Below, one piece after another: positions 11,497-24,899 of a DNA stretch of 64,000 nt (the stretch's first letter is position 1; the number at the start of each line of letters is the position of its first letter). The DNA lies in NCBI RefSeq assembly GCF_030704535.1, contig NC_081821.1:2619001-2683000 (forward strand). The letters run 5' to 3'. The stretch is from Vitis vinifera (lineage: Eukaryota > Streptophyta > Magnoliopsida > Vitales > Vitaceae). Made by a program: the position numbers and the translations under genes. The notes under the pieces were generated by a model. That model was given only the letters and a program-made list of their open reading frames with translations, made no database searches and was not told the DNA's origin.

Positions 11497-11574
11497 ATGC
11501 AGCAGAGAGGCAGGGGCTATAACCGTAGATCAAGGACTTTTTCGAGATCTCGCCTCGCAGTTGAGGGTTGTTAG
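11497..11574 (+). CDS. Upstream ORF in the PEAMT leader (25 codons)
   Basis: The first ATG of the leader opens a 25-residue frame rich in Arg and Ser (it includes RRSRTFSRSR) that ends at TAG 11572-11574. The main ATG is 80 bases further on, in the same exon. Arabidopsis PEAMT (XIPOTL1/NMT1) is known to have a conserved upstream ORF of the same length, through which phosphocholine represses translation. Length, position and host gene match, so the same control is likely here. The peptide match itself was not tested. Confidence 0.75.
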   Translation: MQQRGRGYNRRSRTFSRSRLAVEGC

Positions 11575-11653
11575 AGCCCCTTACATAACCGCATTCACTG
11601 CTTTCTCTCGATTACTGCATTCTCATCCTCATTCCATTTCTCAACATCCAGCC

Positions 11654-14600
11654 ATGGCCGCTCAAGGTCCAGACGTTCTCTCTCTCTACTTTTTTTTTTT
11701 TTTTTTTTTCTTTCAAATTTTCAATGCAATTGAATTGTATTTTTTTTTTTTTTAAATCTATGAGTGCTGATATATTTGATGCAATTGGTTTTGTAGTAGG
11801 ACAAGAGCGTGAGATCCAGAAGAACTACTGGGCGGAGCACTCGGCGGACCTCACTGTTGAGGCGATGATGCTCGATTCCAAAGCCGCTGACCTTGACAAG
11901 GAAGAGAGACCTGAAGTAATGTCTCTTTTCTCATGGATCTGATGCGCGTACTTTTAGTTTGATGTGTTTGCATTTCGAATTATTTGATTTGATCCGACTT
12001 GTCGAGGTCATTCTCTGGTAAATAAACTTTATTGGTTGCCAATTGCTGCCTTGTTGAGGTTTTGTCATGGTTATTAGTTTCCTTTCAATGAAAAAAGGCA
12101 TAAAAGGTCGAGGGCGATTGAACTAGGAGGGGAGAGAGTTAATGTCTATGTTTGTTGGTACAAGTGAAAATGATTTTTTTTAGGTACGGTTTTTTATTTT
12201 GATGGTTTTGAACTGAATTATTTAATTTAATTTGATTTTGATAATTTTCGAACGGAATTATTTTATTTTATTTTATTTTATTCCTTAGTGGCTCTGGGTG
12301 AGGTCATCTTGGGTTTACTGGGGCTTGTTTGAAGGGGGAAATGAAAACTATTCTCTGAAAGTGATATGATTCTGAAAATTTCTGCAAATTGTTTTCAAAT
12401 GATCTTCTGAAAATGGTTCTGTTTTAGAAAACATCAAAATATTTTTGCAAGCGGCACAAACAGACAGGCCCCTGTATGCGGTTTCTCCAGTTTCTCCAGT
12501 TTTTTATTAGCTTCATATTAAAGATTTGTTGTAATAGTTATGATTCTTTACGTAGAAAAAAAAAACTATAAGAAGTTAAAAGGCGTTGTTTGGTAACTAT
12601 TTTTTAAAATAGTTTTTAAGAACAATTTTTGAAAATTGTTCTTTGATGTTTTGTACAACAAAAGTTTATTTGAAACCTAAAATTGTTTTTAACTTGTTTT
12701 TAATATTTTTAAATATGTTTTAAAAATAATTTTTATGTCCATAGCTTTATTTTTAATCATTATATATGTTTATATAATTATTCTTTAAAACAGCTCTAAA
12801 AAAACAATTAAAAGAAGTTCTCTTAAAACACCTTGTTTTCTGTTTTCTGAGAGTAGAAAATAGAAAAAAAAAACAGTTTTTCAATTTTTTTTGTTCTTAA
12901 AAATGGAAAATTGTTCTTGAAAACAATTTCCAAACAGGACCTAAGTCTCTATAATCGGTAAATAGGGCTAATAAATTAAAAGGCAAGGGAGTCAATGGCT
13001 ACCAATGCAACTTTTTGAGAGAAGGCTAATCAAATCACAGATTCGATATGAGTCTGTTGATGCAGTAATATCTTGACAAATAAAATATATATTAGTGGAG
13101 TTTTCAAGTTTTCTTTGTTATCTTCTTCCTTTTTCTTTTATTGAACTTATTTTAATACAAATATTTTTATATACAATTCACTTTTTTTCCTGATTTTATT
13201 TAAAAATTACTATATTTTCTTTATGTTTTAAGATCATACAAATTTAACGTTTTTCAAAGTATCATTATTCTTTTTCTATTGGGAGTTATGGGACTGGTAA
13301 TCAGACCCTGATCCACTTCCTTTATATTACATATATCTAACATTACATGGGTATATGAGAAAATAAAAGTAGAAACAAAATTCTTTTACCTTTTCCCTCT
13401 ATTGAAATCCTTTCTTTGGAGGGAGTTTTCTTTTGGTTTGAGGAATTACTTTGATACATAAAACACATGGTACATATTGTTTTATCTTTGGGAGAGGTAT
13501 GCAAAAATGCACTGTTTGGAAGGGTGGTATCTTATAAGTTATAAGCCAAATGTTAGGAATCTACTGCAAAAGGTCCGCTTGTTTCTGAAGGAAGCAAATA
13601 GAACCATTAACAAGTCACAGAACTTTCTAAACCTTACTGTTAGGAATTTGAGGCTAATCCAACCTATGATAATCACCCTAGAGGGGGGGTGAATAGGGTG
13701 ATGGTCTCTTTTTTAAATTTAAACTAAGTAAAAATAAGAGACAATTTATATGCAAGTATATGATAAGCAAAATAAAGACAATTGCATATAAATTAAAAGA
13801 GTTAGGGAAGAGAGAGTGCAAACACGAGAGTTTATAGTGGTTCGGCACTTCCTTGCCTACGTCCACTCTCCTCAACCTCCTAACCGAGTGAGGGTTCCAC
13901 TATCTTGAAGCTTCAACCAAGCTTCCAATCTCTTTACAATTGGATTATGGTTCCAATTCACCCTCTTGGACTTTTGGCTTCCAAGCACCCTTTACAATTC
14001 TCAAGAGATATCCCACTCTTGAAACTTCCTCTCAAGGTTTACAAATGATTGATCTCACAAAATCCTAGTATTAGCTTTAAGCTCAAATGATACAAGAAAA
14101 ATTAGGATTGAATGGTGCACTAAAGATATGCAAGTTATAAAACAATGGTGCACTCAAAAACACTCTTCTAAGGCTCAAATATAATCAAGAATGATTTGGG
14201 AAGGTTAAGCTCTTTAAACAATGAAGATTGAAGCCTTTTTATAGAAGAAAAAAGCTAAACTAGCCGTTGGAGGTTCGACCGGTCGAGCTATGGGTCGACC
14301 GGTTGACTAGCCGTTAGCATTTAATGTTGGCAGGTGACCGTTAGGCCTCGACCGGACCTCGACCGGACCTCAACCGAACCTCGACCGGACAAGGGGTGAG
14401 GCTCGACCGGGAAGAGAAAGCTACTGGGAGAGAGAGAAGGTTTTTGTGCCTCCCTCGACCGGACCTCGACCGGACAAGGGAAACCGGTCGACCGGTTTCC
14501 CAACCGGTTGAGCCGGTTGGCCATAGCCTCGACCGGATGAGCTTTTTGGCCCTGAACACCTATCCTTTTTGATTTCTTTCTTTTCCAATACTTAGGCAAG

Positions 14601-17600
14601 GTCTTTAGGTGAGTTAATATGCCAATTTTAAAGAATAAACCGAGTTTTCTAAGATGTATGAAAATCCTAGTGCACCAACAACCTTACAAAGAGACTTAAG
14701 AAGTTTTGGTCTTGAAAAACTCTTCTCTTTGAGGTGGTCTTCTTTTTCATGATTTCTCCTTGGCTTGATTTGTCTTTGGATTGCCACTTTAGAAGTCATC
14801 TTGCCTAATCACACTTAAAATGTAGTCATTAGTTCTAAACCTTGTTTTGTTATCATCAAAATCAAGATTAACCAAACCTTGGTTTCACACTTACTCTTTC
14901 TAATGAGTAATAGATATTACAAGTTCTCTACTAAAAGGCATGCTTGTTCTTTACTTGTCTTTTGAAATTCCATTCAAGAAAAGAAGAGTAGAGAAAAAAG
15001 AAAGGAAGAGAAAGTGTATAGTGCCAAAAGAAAGTGTACCTCTTGATCTACAAGTGTCTTTTGCCTAGTGTCTACTCACTTTCTGTCTCATTCATTTTCT
15101 TTTTGGCTTCAATTAGCATGTGTCAATTTTTTTAGAGGGATGACATGCATCAATGAGAGCTTTCCTTCTTTTCTTGCATTTTTCAGTTTTAATATATTGA
15201 GAAATGTGGTGGCTTTGCTATGCAAGAGATGTACTTCAAGTTTAGTTATGATCTTTATATATTCATTTTAAGTTGGGGGTGAGCTAATATGATGATGAAA
15301 CTCGGCAATAAAAGGATCTGGTAATCTTTTGGCTTGTGAGGAATTTATGTGAGATAAATGAAGTGGTTTCATCATGGAAATAAAGGAATTGTAGACTTTA
15401 TTAATTATTTACATCATTAACATTTATACTGATAAGTTATTTTTCCCCCTTTGCTTTTGTGTGTTTGAATTCAACTATAATTTTTTATCCTCCTTTTTTT
15501 ATATGTAAAATTGTTTGCCTTGACACCATTTAACTGTTCTCAGCTTTTTCTAATGTCTATGATCTTGTTCAATATTTTGGATCAGTTTTATCGGTATGTC
15601 AAGCTAAGAGAAATAGATCAATGATAAAGATGCTCCCCACTCCTTTTCTTTATTTTTTATTTGTTTTATATTATGTTTTGGAGATGTTGTTTGTCATACT
15701 GTCCATGCTGAACTTCCGAAATCTAATTTAGTGAACTACAAATAGGTGCTTTCACTACTCCCACCATTTGAAGGGAAATCAGTTTTGGAACTAGGAGCAG
15801 GTATTGGTCGTTTTACTGGTGAATTAGCTCAGAAAGCTGGCCAGGTTATCTCTTTGGACTTTATTGAAAGTGTTATAAAAAAGGTAACTTTGGTTTCCTA
15901 CCTTGACAAATATCATCTGTTCTTGTAAAAAAAAACAAGAATAATGCTCAAATATGAAGCTTAGTTGAATCTTCTTTTTCAATGTCCATTTTGCAGAATG
16001 AAAGCATAAATGGGCACTACAAGAATGTCAAGTTTATGTGTGCTGATGTAGCATCTCCAGAGCTGAATTTTTCAGCAGAATCAGTGGACTTGATATTCTC
16101 TAATTGGCTTCTGATGTATCTTTCTGATAAAGAGGTATGTACTCGATAACATCCTATGCTATAAGGGCTACTAGTTGAATGTCTGGCTTGTTGAAGTATT
16201 ATAGTGTTCAGGAGAATACAGAAAAAAAGGGGGAAAAAAGAGAAAGGTTTAGCTTCGGCGCATCACCTTATTTGCTAACAATTTTTTAAAGTAAAATAAT
16301 TTAATTCTTTAAAATACTTATAGAATTTAGAAAGTTGTGTTTGTAGACCTGCATTTCTCATCTAGTTACTTCCATTGATTTCCTCACATGTGCTCTATTT
16401 CCTTCGTGTCTGAGCATGGCTGGCATTTTCATCTCGTCACTATCTAATCTTCCTGTTTATTGTGGAAAATATTTTATGCCCCCCTGGGAGATTAACGGTG
16501 AATTCTCTTTACTGAATTGTCACACCACCTATGTTTACATCGTTCTAATGGTAAGCAAGGGACTTTGCCACATAAGTGGAAGCTGAAGGCCAATATAGCA
16601 CTAGTAATTTGAGAGGAGCAAAATGTGGGGCAGTGTTTTTATATACTTTCCTAGGACAGATGTCAACATTTTCATTTTTCTTTGTGTGGATGCTATTTCT
16701 CTCTGATTTTATGGTTATAAGTTCATGACCAGAATCAAGGCTTCCATTTTCCACTGGGACTTTCTATTGTCCTTTATGCTACTATTTCTTGTGGTGCTAT
16801 ATTTACCTCAGGACTTCATCTGTACTGATGATTCATTTCAGAATATCTTCAAGTATTACTCTTGTCACTTCTGATACTAAATCTATAATTCATAGCTTAA
16901 CGTGTGAGATTTGGCCTTTTTGTTTGATGTACTCCCACTGTCTTGTTGCTCACCAGCTAATGATTGTTTCATTTGCTATAACACCCTTCTTCATTCCCTA
17001 TGGATTGCAGGTTGAGGAACTGGTTGAAAGAATGGTCAAATGGTTAAAGGTTGGAGGCTTTATTTTCTTCCGAGAGTCGTGTTTTCATCAGTCTGGAGAT
17101 TCTAAGCGAAAAGTAAATCCGACCCACTATCGGGAACCCAGATTTTATACAAAGGTTTGTTTTGCAATTTATTTTCACCATTTTAGTCAATTGAATTTCC
17201 ATGATAAAAATTGCTGTTGTTGTTTATATTTTCTATGAGTCACCATTGTGACTGCAGTTGATTAACATGTGCAGAAGGATATCCCTATAACAGAAATTAT
17301 TTATCATGCCTGCGTATGAGGTATTGGTGATCAGAAGGCAATTTAAGTATGTAGACATTAAATGAACTGAGACTTGGAGAATTCAATTCATTAAAATTCA
17401 AAGTAGGGCTATGTCTTGCCTTAGGTCCTTAGAGCATGGTTCAACTTCAGAAAATTCTATGCTTCATTTTTCCCTACTCAGGTTCCCTCATGTTGTAGTA
17501 ATAATGATGTTTTGAAGAGGTGATATTTAATTCAAATCATTCAGTTAAGCTCTATTTTACCAAATTCTAGAACAAGTTTTGAACGGTTAATATCAGTGTA

Positions 17601-20600
17601 TCTTCTCAAAAGGATAACTAGCATTAATATACGTAAATTGTGATAGCCTGGGTTCTGCATGTGGAGTTATGCCTTATATGACACTGCTAATTTGTTCAAA
17701 CATAATTATGTTGTCCTGCAGGTGTTTAAAGAATGCCAAACACATGATTGTTCCGGGAATCTCTATGAACTATCTCTTGTTGGCTGTAAATGCATTGGAG
17801 CTTATGTGAGAAACAAAAAAAATCAAAATCAGGTAATAAATTTGGATAGTCTTCCCTTTGATTTTCTATATTATCTTTGTAAAACTGACAGACTGAAAAA
17901 TATGAATGTGATGATTACATAATGTAGATTTGCTGGTTATGGCAAAAAGTCAGCTCACAGGATGATAAGGGCTTCCAGAAGTTCTTGGATAATGTTCAGT
18001 ATAAATGTAATGGCATATTACGCTATGAACGTGTCTTTGGAGAAGGCTTTGTAAGCACAGGAGGGATTGGTATGACACTTTTACCAAATTCATTTTTTAA
18101 CTCCCAATAGAACATTTTTTTTAAAGAAAAAAAAACATGAAAAATCTTTGTGTATTGATTTTGTTGAATATAAAAATTCTTTTCCGTTAGGATTTCAGAT
18201 GAGTTTGATTTGATCTTTAGAAGCAAGGCTGCAGGAATAATATTGGTTGTCAATTGTTCTGGCATCCTTTTTTAAGTTAGAAATCACATGATCACAATTC
18301 TAAATCCCAACTCCTTGAATTGTTTCATAAAATTTTGACTTAATTCTAGAAACCAAGTTTCAGTTGATTAAAATATTAACAAAGTTATATGGTAACTGTG
18401 CTATTTGTATTCATTGATTTAGAAAGGGTAATGCTAACTTTCTATTATCTTGAGGGGAAACTCTGATAGGACACTGAGTTTGTGTTAAGTTTTTCTACTT
18501 CATTCCAACACTTCAATTTTCTGTTAATTATCCAGATTATTTGTCCTTCTACCATACTCTGCTTAGTATAACCAGACTTTGATTACCTCGTATCAGGTTA
18601 TGTTACTCTGAGCTGAAGGCTTTGTGAGCATCTTAGTCATGAATTATTACTTTAAACCAGTGAAAAGCTTTGATGCCGTGTGTTGATGCAATAACATAAA
18701 ACTAAACAAATTTACACGAGTGTATATATATATGATTCAGCCAACCATGCCTACATCTATAGATAAAAAAGGACCATCTACAAGACCATCCCAATCTCAT
18801 AATAGTTTCTCTTTATGACTTAAACATTTATAGAGATATTCCCAATATCTTTTCTTATTTTATAAGGAAATATATTTTCACAAGGAAATACCAATATATG
18901 AAATATGTTGCGTATAATATTCTTTATCAAAAGGAATTTGTACAAAATAAGAACTTGAAACACTTTGCAACATTTGCTTGTGTTGCTCAAAATTTATGTC
19001 CTTGGTTGACTTGTCTTCTGTGTTGTAAATGAACATTTACGAAGTCTGGATCAGTTGGCGGTTTGAACTTAGAACCCAATGATTCATTAACTAATTGGAT
19101 AGGTAATATATATGGTTGTGCCGTGATATGTTCTTTCCCTCATTTTGTGACATTGGAGAACTAGGAATTTGTGTAGGGGAAGTTCTTGTCAAATGTCAGA
19201 TTTTGTTAATTATATCTTGTATGACTCCAAATTTTTTCCCCTCTTGCTATTATATCTATATGAGGAGAAAATCAATGTTTGAAAACCTAAAATTTTCATG
19301 AATATGAACAATATTTAAGTGTTCATGTTCTCTGTGTTTGATTTTTCTACATCTTGCAATTTATTTTAAAAACACGAGTGTATCTTTTTATGCATGGTAT
19401 AGTACAACAGACTATGGAATATACAAAAATCAATACTTGATACAGTGGACATTGTGACTATGCTTATGACAATTCTGCCAGATAATTATTAGCTGGTTTT
19501 CATGAATCATTTGAAATTCAGTGACTTGTTAATTAGTATTCTTCTAATTTCTTTGAGTGAACCCTGGTCTTTGAGCAGAGACAACAAAAGAATTTGTGGG
19601 AAAACTGGACCTTAAACCTGGCCAGAAGGTCCTAGATGTGGGCTGTGGCATTGGAGGAGGTGACTTCTATATGGCAGAGAACTTTGATGTTGAGGTTGTT
19701 GGCATTGACCTCTCCATAAATATGGTTTCTTTTGCTCTTGAACGTGCGATTGGACTCAAGTGCTCAGTTGAATTCGAGGTAGCTGACTGCACCAAGAAAT
19801 CATATCCTGACAACACATTTGATGTGATCTACAGCCGTGACACCATTCTTCACATTCAAGTAATATACCTTTCTTTTTTCTGTGGGACTTTTGAATGGTT
19901 ATGCATCTGTTAATTTTATTATTCTGCCTTTATATTCTAGTTCCATTTGGTTCGAAAAGCATATGCTATAAGGCCTTACCCTCTTAAGCATTCATGAGCA
20001 TTTTCTCTTTTCTTTAGGTATGCAATATTCTTCTTTCTGTGTCTGAAGAAGTTATGAGTTGAGGTGTAAGACAGTCCATGTCCAATTTCCTGAGCAAAAT
20101 AGTGTCATGCTCTGTTAGCTTTTTTGGGGAAGAACCTTGAAATATACCCCGGAAATACATGCAAGTACAAATACAGATTTGTAGTGAAGGTTTCCATCAT
20201 ATGAGTGATCTTAAATCAAGCTAATTTCCCTTGAACAGCTTTAAGTCTTGGCTCTAGCCTAATCTTTATTATCTTTAAGTTGGACATCTAATCCAACAGC
20301 CTATCAACTTGTACTCTACTTGTGTGGCATATATGGGCAATTTGTTGTGGGTTTGGCCTGAAGATTCGATTTCTTTGTTTTTTTATATTTTATTTTATTT
20401 CATTTACTTCATTCCATGATTGCACTATTATTGAACAACTTGTGATGTATTTCCAGGACAAACCTGCACTATTTAAATCCTTTTTCAAGTGGCTGAAGCC
20501 AGGAGGTAAAGTTCTGATTAGTGATTACTGCAAAAGAGCTGGACCTCCATCATCAGAATTTTCAGAATATATTAAACAAAGAGGGTATGATCTTCACGAT

Positions 20601-21168
20601 GTGGAAGCGTATGGTGAGGTATAGTTCATGTCATCAACCCACGATTTTCTTCCATCTCTTTTTTTTTGGGGGGGCACATTCTCCTCATATAACAAGCCTA
20701 ATATTCTATGTTGAATCATCTACAGATGCTTAGAGATGCTGGTTTCATTGAGGTCATTGCAGAGGATAGAACTGATCAGGTTGGTATACACCTGCATTTT
20801 TTTTTTCCATCTATGAGTATGCTATGCACGGTATCATGTGTTTCTCAATTTGAAACAATGGTTTTGTTGTGCACAGTTCCTACAAGTTCTGCAGAGGGAG
20901 TTAAATGCTGTTGAGACAAACAAGAACGAATTTGTTCAGGACTTCTCCGAAGTATGTGTGCTTCATTTTCTCTCATTTTCTTTTCATTTATATTAAACGA
21001 GATTAGACTTTGGTTTTATCTAATTTACAATTTGGTTCTTATTCCTTTTATTATCTGAATAATCTCCAGGACGACTACAATGAAATAGTTGATGGTTGGA
21101 AGGCTAAGCTGATGAGGAGTTCATCTGGTGAGCAGAGATGGGGCCTTTTCATTGCAAAGAAGAAGTGA
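11654..21168 (+). CDS. PEAMT: Phosphoethanolamine N-methyltransferase, 12 exons
   Basis: The enzyme methylates phosphoethanolamine three times with S-adenosylmethionine to give phosphocholine, feeding phosphatidylcholine and choline synthesis in the cytosol. Coding exons: 11654-11666, 11800-11915, 15746-15883, 15997-16134, 17011-17154, 17722-17832, 17928-18069, 19579-19859, 20457-20618, 20726-20779, 20877-20951, 21070-21168. All introns are GT-AG and phases close, giving 490 residues, the usual plant length. Two methyltransferase domains are visible. The first has SAM motif VLELGAGIG (residues 56-64), later [11 protein letters not shown]. The second has VLDVGCGIG (285-293), then [14 protein letters not shown] and [13 protein letters not shown]. 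The N-terminus ([18 protein letters not shown]) is typical. No stop or frame break is seen. Intron 2 (3.8 kb) contains a 1.25-kb transposable repeat and a MITE-like element. Confidence 0.97.
12582..12941. repeat. MITE-like element in PEAMT intron 2
   Basis: The start (ggcgttgtttggtaactatt) and the reverse complement of the end (ggtcctgtttggaaattgtt) resemble each other as imperfect terminal inverted repeats. The interior is AT-rich and non-coding, about 360 bp. The target duplication is not clear. Confidence 0.45.
13638..14885 (+). mobile_element. Non-autonomous repeat R, copy A, in PEAMT intron 2 (1248 bp)
   Basis: Begins TGTTAGGAATTTGAGG and ends CCTTGGTTT. Nearly the whole length matches 49194-50450 in inverse orientation. 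It carries the G-run segment cctagagggggggtgaatag, a frttcggc-type segment (agtggttcggcacttcc), and about ten copies of CGACCGG between 14275 and 14535. The flanks aaaccttac and cacacttac agree at six of nine positions, which fits a decayed 9-bp target duplication. It has no coding capacity; open frames in it come from the CGACCGG repeats. The transposon class is not certain. Confidence 0.75.
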
Positions 21169-21286
21169 ATCCCAATTCTCGTTTATTCTCCTTTTCAGTG
21201 TCTGCTTAGCTACAAATGGATTGGAAACCATGGCATCTAGTTGTTGGTTTGATATCTAGTAAGAACTTCTGTTATGTTTACCATAA

Positions 21287-21292
21287 AATAAA
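21287..21292 (+). terminator. Poly(A) signal of PEAMT
   Basis: AATAAA lies 119 bases after the PEAMT stop codon, between the two convergent genes. Confidence 0.5.
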
Positions 21293-21734
21293 AAGGCAGT
21301 TGTATTTGCCACAAATGGACGAGGGACTTGGAGTTTGTAGAAAATTCTAAGGATTCGAATTTGAAAGTCCAACGTTGGAGAATTGTATGATGCACTTTTT
21401 AAGGGATGCTATTGAATTCTATAGTCTCATTTTCCTAAACCTAATAGGGTTTGTGTCAATATGAAGTACATCCTGTTAGGCAAATTGTGACTGCTGGTGT
21501 ATACTGAAAAATTCAATTCGACCACTGAAGGGTTCAGGATAAGAATTGAAGCCAAAATGATAAAGCTTTGGACCCTTCTATTTCTGTACTCAAGTACAAA
21601 AAATGTATCTATAGATGTACACATTAGCCTTCAAAATCTTGGAGAAAACTAGGAAAGGAACATATGATAATCACTGCAGCCTGTGGACTTGTGAAAGAAT
21701 TTACATAAACTTAGAGAAATATAGGAGAACGTGA

Positions 21735-24700
21735 TCACTTCTTTAACATGTCAATTACATCCTTTCTGGAGCTGATAATAACTACAGGTGAAGCAGAGAG
21801 ACCAGTCTGCAGCTTTTGCTTCTCCGAAACAAGAATATCTACTTCCTTATCCCCATCTTCAACTCCTATTGATTCACTGGAAGATGAAGATCCAAACATT
21901 TGTACTGTTAAGCTTCCACCTGCAATCAAACAATGCCTTATAATTTTCAGTATACTTTTGGGGCAGAGAAAAGGGGGCTTGTGTCAAAAACAAGAGACAT
22001 TACCCAGTAAGAGAGCAGCTCCGATCCATCCGGTTGTGCCCCATCTCTCACCCAGGAGAAACCATGCAAAACCAGCTCCCCATAGCGGTTCTAGGCCGTA
22101 AATTATGGCTGTTTCTGTTGCTGAAACATCGCGCATTGCACCAATCTGTCCAGATACACACACTTTCCGTAAGGAGCTACCAAGAGTGGAGCCTAAATTC
22201 TTTGAAAGTGAAGATAAAATTCCAATATATTGATGGTTTCTGCAGATGCATACAACACAGGCAAGTCCTGAAAATACGAGATGTTGATACCATCTGGATA
22301 AGTGAATGAGAAAATGTAACGACTCACTCTTAATCGTGTAAATATTGTCTATCATAAATCTAAGGATAATTACGACTTGCATAGATATTGTTCGTTTTGA
22401 CCCAAAGGGCCATGATGGCTTTTAACATCGTTTACACCCTATTTTAGGGACATAATGTCAAAGTTGTATCCCATGGTGGGATTGTAGGGCCAAATAGAAA
22501 ATTTTGTGTCCCAAACTCCCATACTGACTTCCTAGATAGACAAATGCCCTGAACTTACATTGGAGTAGGGGATTGACTTTGATACATTTTGTAATGATCC
22601 ACTTCCAACGGTATGGATATCATCCATTTTAGGCCCAAAGAGCTATCATAATTTTAAAATGTGTCTACATGTAACTCCTCTTAACTATGCACATTCGTTT
22701 CAAAGCTGTAATGACTCTTTGGACCTAGAAGGAACAATCTTTATATGGTTGGGAGTAAACCATAACAAATGACATCAAAATCGATCCCCTATTCTAGTGT
22801 GAACATGTGATATATATCCGTTGAAATTGTTCCAATGTACAACTTTTAATCGGTCTGTACAGAAATGTTACCTCCAGCCATAAGCATAATCCAGTTGAGA
22901 ATACACCAGTATAAAGTGCAGGAATCCATGGAAACGCAACCATAGAATCCCACAGCACTGCCCATGTCCAGGATGCTTGGTCAGAATCTTGAATTCCATC
23001 AAACCATCCTCCAATTACATACCAGAATGTAGATAACAGAGCAACAACACACACCTACATCAAACCACAGAATGGCTTACTGAACATGGCCTAAATTAAA
23101 TGGTTAATTACCCAAATTATCAAATGAACAAACCTCATATCCAAGTAGAGGCAGGAAATTCTCTTTCTTTGTGCTTCTCGACAATTGTTCGGTTCGAAGG
23201 ATGTGAATACCGAAAAATATTGCACTTAGGAAGTTCAAAAGATCTCCAACCTGAAACCATTTAACCCAATACTCTTAATCTAAAGTTTTCCCTTATGATA
23301 GCAAGAAAAGACTGTTGAGAAAGAAGTATAGAGAGCTCACGTTAGGAGGAGATCCACTGCATTCCAGCATAGCAACCCCTAGTACAGACATGAGAACTCC
23401 AAACCAGGTTCTGGCAGGTACTATTGCCCCCAACATTGAATCAAGAAGAGGTACCACAATAACCTGCTCAATTCACTAGAAATCACTAAAAATAATGGTA
23501 CTAAAAGCATCATAAATTTTTCAGAGAAGCTTAATTTATTAAGTGCTTACTGTAATGAACGAAAAAAAGGATGCTCGCCCAGCTTCAGATGTGAGTAGTC
23601 CGAGTGCCTCAGCAAGGTAGCCTAAGCTGATCCACAGTCCCAACTCTAGCCCAGCATTACGGGTCTGAACATCACCTCGTGCCCGAAAAACAAAGGGTAG
23701 GAATGGGATGGCTGACACAGCAAATCGCACTGCAGAGAAGGCTGCTGGGTCCATTATAGTTTCCACCTCTTTCACAACTGCAATGTTGCTTGCTGCAATT
23801 CGAAACCAAGAACTCTTTAGAAATATGAGGTGTTTGATAAATCTCGAGATCTCCCTTCTCAGTTTGTCATAAAATCTCCTCTTCCCGAGTCTCACCTGTC
23901 CTTAACATCCGGTTCTTCAATTATGGCTCCTTAAACAGGCTACAGAAAAATTATTTTTAAAGGGTAGGCTTCAGCAGAGCATCATCTCATGCTTATTACA
24001 AGCCTGAATCAAGGTGGGCAGAGCTCAGAACAGCTGGTTTACAAATTGTGAAAGTCATAACTCATACCCAAAATCTAATTCTGAAACTAGCCAGCCTCTC
24101 TTAATTGGAAGCAAAAATGGTGAACTTGATCATAGAGACCTGTATTTGTTTTCGTTCCCTGATGATTACACCAAAGATTTTTTCTTTTCAACCTATACTA
24201 GGAGAAGAGATCACTCATGGAATCAATATTTATCAATTATTCCATTTATTTCAAAGAAAATGTTATTTTCTCAGTCTAGTTAGGAAAGAAAATCTTTATT
24301 ATACTATTATAAAAATTATGAGAACCACCTGTACCTTATCTAACTAACAAGAAAAAACAAAATTAGCAAATTTATTGATGAAGTTTTACATTTCTTGGAG
24401 CGTTGGAAAGTAGATAGAAAAAAGAGAAATATTTGGAAAGGAAAAAACAAAGGGGGTAGAACCAGAGGAACATACCGTAGACAATGGTGACTACATTCAG
24501 CAATATGATGCTTTTCATCTTTTTGGATGCAAACAGAACCCTCCTCCACAAAGGCCTTGACTTGGCTCCCTTCTGAATGCTCTTTTTCCAATCAAACTTT
24601 GCCTTAACCTTAGCCTTGCTGATGCACTTATCATGAATAATTGAGACTGTTTGCTGATGGGGTCTCCCAATTTCCACTGATTTCTTCTTCTTTGCTGGAC

Positions 24701-24869
24701 CCAAATGATATTCATGAGGATTCAGCAACAAAGAAGAGAAAGTAGCGAAGCGACCTCGTTTTGTACGTGGGCTAGGACTGGTGGAGAAGAAGAAGCAACA
24801 GGGAAGTGTGGAAGAGTCGCTAGAAGATGTTGTTGCTATTGTCTTCCACCGTGGGTATGTTGCCGCCAT
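21735..24869 (-). CDS. EamA/DMT-family transporter, plastid-type (WAT1-related), 7 exons
   Basis: This is a drug/metabolite-transporter-family membrane protein. It resembles the Arabidopsis chloroplast WAT1-related protein At3g02690 (from memory); the substrate is unknown. Coding exons on the minus strand: 24869-24476, 23792-23551, 23463-23341, 23250-23134, 23054-22872, 22145-22004, 21919-21735. All are GT-AG with closed phases, giving 461 residues. The N-terminus is rich in Ser, Thr and basic residues (MAATYPRWKTIATTSSSDSS) and looks like a plastid transit peptide. EamA repeat 1 includes VVKEVETIMDPAAFSAVRFA and SLGYLAEALGLL. Repeat 2 ends with ATETAIIYGLEPLWGAGFAW and LLGERWGTTGWIGAALLLGG. 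Several hydrophobic segments are clear. The C-terminal tail is acidic and probably soluble. The gene converges with PEAMT. Confidence 0.92.
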
Positions 24870-24899
24870 GGATCATTGGTTTCAGAGCTTGAGATTTAC

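Noticed and set aside
11561..11755. Frame running from the PEAMT leader into intron 1
   Set aside because: It begins without ATG and reads through the real start exon into the T-rich intron; the ATG at 11654 with splicing explains the protein.
12319..12471. Possible second MITE in PEAMT intron 2
   Set aside because: The ends resemble inverted repeats only weakly (gggcttgtttg against ggggcctgtctg) and no target duplication is visible.
14321..14599. Minus-strand open frame with repeated SRSGRG-like residues
   Set aside because: It arises from the CGACCGG repeats inside the non-autonomous repeat R; two frames give similar low-complexity products.
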